Below are positions 59,748 to 64,000 of a stretch of 64,000 bases of DNA, piece by piece; within the stretch, counting starts at the first letter, position 1; each line of letters opens with the position of its first letter. The notes under the pieces were generated by a model that was given only the letters and a program-made list of their open reading frames with translations, was not told the DNA's origin and searched no databases. The stretch is from Sycon ciliatum (taxonomy: Eukaryota; Porifera; Calcarea; Leucosolenida; Sycettidae). The position numbers and the translations under genes are program-made. Where the stretch lies: positions 18,056,174 through 18,120,173 of the forward strand of contig NC_088654.1 of NCBI RefSeq assembly GCF_964019385.1, given 5' to 3'.

Positions 59748-60312
59748 CTAAAGTAGAGTCATTCCGTCTCTCTACGTATCCTGTCAGCAATTCGCAGCTC
59801 TCTTTCGTGTACAAGAGACGAGAAACCAGCAGCTACGGACAGCGCAGATGATGGAAACCTAGCCGAGCCTTTTCGTAAACATGTAGATCGAGCAACAAGA
59901 TGCTTCAACAAGATGGAAGATTGAGGCAAGACGATCGAAAGTGGAAAGGAACAGTCAACGAAAACAAACACTCATCTCATGTTCAAGATCGTCTTATTTT
60001 GCACGTTTGAGGAGTCAAGAAAAATCGTCAAGATGGGCGAAAAATCGCCTTGTGTGCCAAAACGATATGAAGTGAGTCACATCAATGTTTAACCTATACA
60101 ATATACATGTATACAAATTTTACAAACTCTCGAATGTGTCTAAGAAAGTTGGTTACACGACCACTCAGTCAGATCTTCAGTATAACGCAGGTTGAACCTA
60201 GTGGTATGGGAGTGCTTCTACATGTAGCATAAGAACTCATATCAGTGATCTCCTGCGCACGTATACTCTTGCAACGTCAGAATTGCGAAAGAATGATGAA
60301 CAAATGAACACC

Positions 60313-60517
60313 AACTTACTAGTTTTCACATATTGCCCCAGTACATTGTCAGATGCGAGGACACAACAGCTACCATAAACGTCCTCTGGAGAGCTATCAA
60401 GCTTTTGTTGGTGCGCGTCGTACTCATAGCATTGCAGAACGAACAGCTGAAATTGGTTCTGAGGCCAGAGGCTGACGTGGATAAGGCTTGGGCTCATGCA
60501 CCGTTCAGAGCAGTGCT
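60313..60517 (-). CDS. Candidate internal exon, unidentified
   Basis: Between a possible acceptor (gtgttcctgacag) and donor (ACTA|GTAAGT) lies an open phase 1-1 segment. It has several cysteines (KHCSERC, VLQCYEYDAH, YGSCCVLASDNVLGQ). The YxxC...N..G ending vaguely recalls an Ig C-strand end, but the spacing is too short for an Ig domain. It sits between LRR exon 60677 and the candidate exon at 59531. Weak support. Confidence 0.25.
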
Positions 60518-60676
60518 TGACTGTCAGGAACACCGAGCACCTTGGTGTAAAATTCCTCATTCATTTCGTTAACGCTGTTCAGTTGCCTGAAATCCTAGAG
60601 ACACAATTTCAAGGAGGTCCTCTGTCACATTATACCAAGCTTCCTGATCAGGCTTATGTACATGTACGAAACTTAC

Positions 60677-60745
60677 AGTACGCGCAGAGATGGTAGATCA
60701 AAGACTCCCACAGGAAATGTCGTAATCGGATTGCCATTCAGATAC
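60677..60745 (-). CDS. LRR exon (gene A or an upstream gene)
   Basis: A 69-bp phase 2-2 exon, one codon shorter than the rest: YLNGNPITTFPVG then VFDLPSLRVL. Acceptor ccatacag, donor ACT|GTAAGT. About 12.4 kb separate it from the next LRR exon on the left, most of it mobile DNA. It may belong to gene A or to a separate gene ending near 59.5 kb. Confidence 0.85.
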
Positions 60746-60894
60746 CTGTATGGAAATTGCAGAGGTGCAGCATTTCTATATGATCACGGGTATTTTTTAT
60801 TAAAGTAGCCACATTTCTTCTTCGTGGATAGCAAGAAAGGACAAAATGCTGCGAGTTATGACAACATAGCTGTCCACCAGCGTAACCTGATCAC

Positions 60895-61160
60895 TTACAG
60901 TCAGCGCGTGCGACAATATGGCACAAACCTGACAAGGAGAACTGAGACATTCAACGCCCTGACACCTACCTCCAACACTTCTCCGAGGCGCAAACCAACA
61001 AACCTTCCATCTTGGAAGGCTCAGCTTCGGAAACGGTCCAAGGTCTCAGTACCGGGTACTCCTTGTCAGTTTTGTGCCATACTGTCGCACTCGCTGACTG
61101 TATCATGATCTGGTTACGTTGGTGGACAGTTAGTCATAGCTCGTAACATGTTGTCCTTTC
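60895..61160. repeat. Foldback family copy
   Basis: cttacagtcagcgcgtgcga ... gacaaggagaactgagacat mirrored by ggtctcagtaccgggtactc ... gcactcgctgactgtatcat. Same family as 39750-40079; ends gtaacatgttgtcctttc. Confidence 0.65.
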
Positions 61161-62161
61161 TTTTTATCCATGATTACTTTGGTACAACATCCGAGTTTAA
61201 TTTCTTCTTCGCTACAACACTAGCAAGAAACAGGATACATTCAGGATCGTACTATACCACTTCTGCAACTTCCTGCCACAACGTTCTCCTGTGTCTCGAG
61301 CTAAGCCCCCCCCCCCCCGTACGTGTCATTTTCAAATAAGTATCGTTTAGATTGCAATATTGTTGTAGAAACGTTAATTTAAAGCTAACTCGTGTTGGCG
61401 GGAGTTTGAGTGCGTGAACACTTAGATCCACTTCCTCACCAAGCGGACAAACAGAAAATTAACAAGTAATCAACGCTGTGGTAACACTCCAGCAGAGGTA
61501 CAATAGAAATCAAAATACAATTCACACAATGTGCAATAATTATTTCTCCAAGAAAACCATTAATCAGAACTTCACCATGATCACTTCATATCTCTTGCTG
61601 GTTATACGTACGTGTGAAGGGGCAACCTCGGTCCCAAGCCGCGCCAAGGGCCAGTCGCTCACAGTAAAGATTGAATGCTGGTGCATTCATACGGCTCACC
61701 ATCAGTTCACCAAGCCATGCATTTAGCAATGTAGGTGACAACTGTCTAGCAATGTAGGTGACATATCCGTTGCATGTAACTGATTTAGTCACAAGTACGT
61801 AAACTGGGTCTCCAGAGATTGTCCATAAAACCCTGCAATCGCCACGCAAAGTGGTCATTGGCTACCCCAGCCATGTATTGCTTGGAATAAAATAAAATGA
61901 ATAAAGTGTGTCTCCCGAGCGTGATGTCACGCCTAGTTCTCAGAATCACGTCATCTGTTATGTTGGTGCAACACTAGTTCTATCTAAACATCAATTATTC
62001 ATCAGTAGTTCTCCATTGAATCTACCCATGTTTTCATTCATTAGATACCGAATGCCTTTACAACATCATAACTGTTCAAATGTCAAATTGTAATCTGTCA
62101 TACGATATTTTTACAGTGTTTCCTGCAGACATTTTCACTCGTCTGAAATACAATTACTCAC

Positions 62162-62233
62162 AACTCTTGAAGATTTGATAGATTTGCAAATATTCCCTGT
62201 GGTAGTGATGATAGAGAATTATCATTCAGGTGT
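62162..62233 (-). CDS. LRR exon (gene A or an upstream gene)
   Basis: A 72-bp phase 2-2 exon: HLNDNSLSSLPQG then IFANLSNLQEL. Acceptor cctgttcacag, donor GTT|GTGAGT. It is the most upstream LRR in the window; no signal peptide or LRR N-cap exon is seen to its right, so the gene start is outside the window. Confidence 0.87.
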
Positions 62234-62323
62234 CTGTGAACAGGAATCATGAACATAATTGTATGACCACGAAGGAGCACAACCGGAGTTTTAAACGGAA
62301 ACTGCAGTTGATCATTAACCCAT

Positions 62324-62324
<1 letters not shown>

Positions 62325-62388
<64 letters not shown>

Positions 62389-62392
62389 CAAG
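62325..62392 (+). repeat. (AC)n microsatellite
   Basis: About 33 AC units, starting ~95 bases from LRR exon 62162-62233 on its upstream intron side. Confidence 0.95.
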
Positions 62393-62754
62393 CACGCGCA
62401 CAAACACAAAGACATGAATAAAGGTAGGGACATACGTAATGATGTTCTTGAATCGTACCGGTATCTAAAACAATAAAGAAGGATGACCACAGTAACTGTT
62501 CTCCAATGCAGCACATGCATCTGCGCAATCCACACTAGTCCAAATGAACACAACTGAAGTAGGAAAATTTAGAACTGAACGTGTTCGTGCCCTTCTCTTC
62601 ATGGCCTCTTACAGGAAATGTAGCAGGAATGAATAAGACAGCAATGATATGGGCAAAGAATTGAGGGAGGTAAACATCACTCTACAAGTATGAAAGTCAA
62701 CAAGTCAGCATGATAATCAATAATAATAATAATAATAATAATAATTTAAAAATT

Positions 62755-63326
62755 CGACGAGGAGACAATAATTTTAATATGGCAATAAGTAGGACGAGCT
62801 GAAGCGACATGTGGACTACTTTATTAACAATGTAAGCGATGGAGACGATGCAAGAAACAACCTAAAGGGTAAGGAAAAATACATGTAAGAAGAAAAAGGG
62901 CAATGGAAAAAAAAGATGATTCGAACAAGTTTTCGTACAACACTCTTCAGGAATCACCGTTGTACTAAAGAACAAAATGAGAACAAAGGAAATAATATAG
63001 CAATCAAGGTAGGGTGACACGATACAATGACAGCACTAGAATATCGAGGTGCGATTTCTCACAAAAGTGTGCAGAAAACAAGGGTATACAAGTAAGAACT
63101 AAGCGTGACAAGTGTGTATCAGCAACAAAAAACAAAAAAGTGAGAACGAATGATAATAATAACAATAATAAACAAGAAGGTGACAAAACACATTTAGGCA
63201 CAAGTGGCAACAACGTTGCCACACTACACAACAGAACATTATTTGAACAATTTTAGGGTAATAACACTATCTTTCTGGACACACAAATTCGGCTTATGAA
63301 TGCGCTGACAAACAGCTTCCAAAACT
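62755..63326 (-). mobile_element. PLE-2 remnant interrupted by LTR element
   Basis: On the minus strand a short intact coding end (QVLEAVCQRIHKPNLC, VQKDSVITLKLFK, stop near 63238) is followed by a 3' tail similar to 22200-22575. The tail shares caagttttcgtacaacactc and the terminal cgaggagacaata next to (AAT)n. At 63327 it is cut by the start of an LTR, so the LTR element is the younger insertion. Confidence 0.83.
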
Positions 63327-63618
63327 TGTGTTAGGTACCTCCTCCCGTACCTTTTCTAGCTGGCCTGCATGCACTTACGTACTCACCTTTTGTCTTCCGT
63401 TGGCCTGGGTAGCTACTTGCGCGCCCATATTTGCCATAGCTACCCAGGCCCTTTATCTTGCCGTTCAGACTTGATCTCTCTCTCTCTCTCTTTTCTCACT
63501 CGTCAATAATCACCATGTAGTCGTTTCGTTCGTCTTGGTCTCTTGTCTCGTCGTCTATAATAAATGTCGTTCCCACTAACTTGTTCCCGTTGTCAGTCGT
63601 CCTGTTTCGAACTCAACA
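63327..63618 (+). mobile_element. 5' LTR of an LTR retrotransposon
   Basis: About 292 bases starting TGTTAGGTACC and ending CTCAACA, interrupting PLE-2 sequence. It contains an AATAAA-type signal near 63561 (ctataataaatg) and CT-rich runs. It is followed by ttGGCGCCCGA at 63619-63629, which looks like a primer-binding site of the TGGCGCC type used by Ty3/Gypsy-like elements. The internal region starts here and leaves the window. The 3' LTR is not visible, so this is inferred from the 5' end alone. Confidence 0.65.
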
Positions 63619-64000
63619 TTGGCGCCCGATTATTGATCGACCCACGACCCTGAGATCATCCCATGCCCAGCCGTCCTCAACCACCATTCGTCTCGTCTAT
63701 GTCAACCTCGTCTCGTCCATGTCAGTCTCGTCTCTCCTACGCCAACCTCGTCTCGTCTCTATCAACCTCGTCTCTCCTACGCCAACCTTACCTCGTCTAT
63801 TCTCGTTCAAGCCATGCAGGTCAGCTACCCTTTCTCTCTTTCTTTTTTTTTGTATGCTTCTTCGTCAAATTTATTTTCGTGAATTTTTTTTGGAGTGTGT
63901 GTGCGCGCGCGTGTGTTCGTAAAACATTACCAAGTTAGGGGTCCGATCATGGTGAGCCACGCTCTAATTTTTGGATGTTTAGCAAAAGTGTAACTAGGCT
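63619..64000 (+). mobile_element. Leader region of the LTR retrotransposon
   Basis: Starts with the presumed primer-binding site, then direct repeats of a ~24-30 base unit (tcgtctatgtcaacctcgtc and variants) between 63690 and 63800. No gag motif is recognisable before the window ends. An open frame here (63581-63922) reads through the repeats and is not convincing as protein. Confidence 0.45.

Noticed and set aside
62158..62553. 131-codon minus-strand frame ending in an LRR
   Set aside because: Only the last 72 bases (62162-62233) are a real exon; the rest is intron with an (AC)n tract read through.

Overview
The window is nuclear DNA of an invertebrate animal. Its genes are split by GT/AG introns with small symmetric exons, and it carries adhesion-GPCR and leucine-rich-repeat (LRR) exons, Penelope-like and LINE retrotransposons, tRNA-derived SINEs, many hairpin MITEs, and long microsatellites. 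I cannot name the species; an early-branching marine animal would fit. There are no rRNAs, CRISPR arrays or bacterial operons.

The cellular genes I can support are on the minus strand. Gene A runs from beyond the right LRR exons (about 62.2 kb) to a stop at 8932. Its twelve 3' exons (31444 down to 8932) form one unbroken reading frame of about 824 codons: a cysteine-rich EGF-like segment, a Thr/Trp-repeat stalk, a GAIN domain, a GPS cleavage motif (HLT), seven membrane segments and a cytoplasmic tail. All exon phases match. Upstream on the same strand lie nine single-LRR exons (eight of 72 bp, one of 69 bp, all phase 2). They are probably the N-terminal part of the same receptor, but one linking exon between 34482 and 31444 is missing from my model. 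Gene B starts about 2.5 kb beyond the stop of gene A on the same strand. Its first exon has a signal peptide and an LRR N-cap and is followed by LRR exons at 5687-5758 and 1491-1562; it leaves the window on the left. The two genes look like tandem paralogues.

The introns are filled with mobile DNA. The 20.4-31.1 kb intron holds a nearly complete Penelope-like element (PLE-1), part of a second PLE family flanked by inverted repeats (PLE-2), a decayed LINE and several SINEs. The 36-48 kb region holds LRR exons duplicated together with flanking LINE debris, several foldback elements, and a second PLE-1 copy with an inverted 3' end. The 48.2-60.7 kb interval holds a CR1/L2-like LINE with both ORFs open apart from one nested insertion. 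A PLE-2 remnant near the right edge is interrupted by the 5' LTR and primer-binding site of an LTR retrotransposon that runs off the window.

The most unusual points are the LRR-EGF-GAIN-7TM receptor built from one-repeat exons, and PLEs whose GIY-YIG nuclease appears split by a long insert, AT-hook-rich in PLE-1 and acidic/serine-rich in PLE-2.
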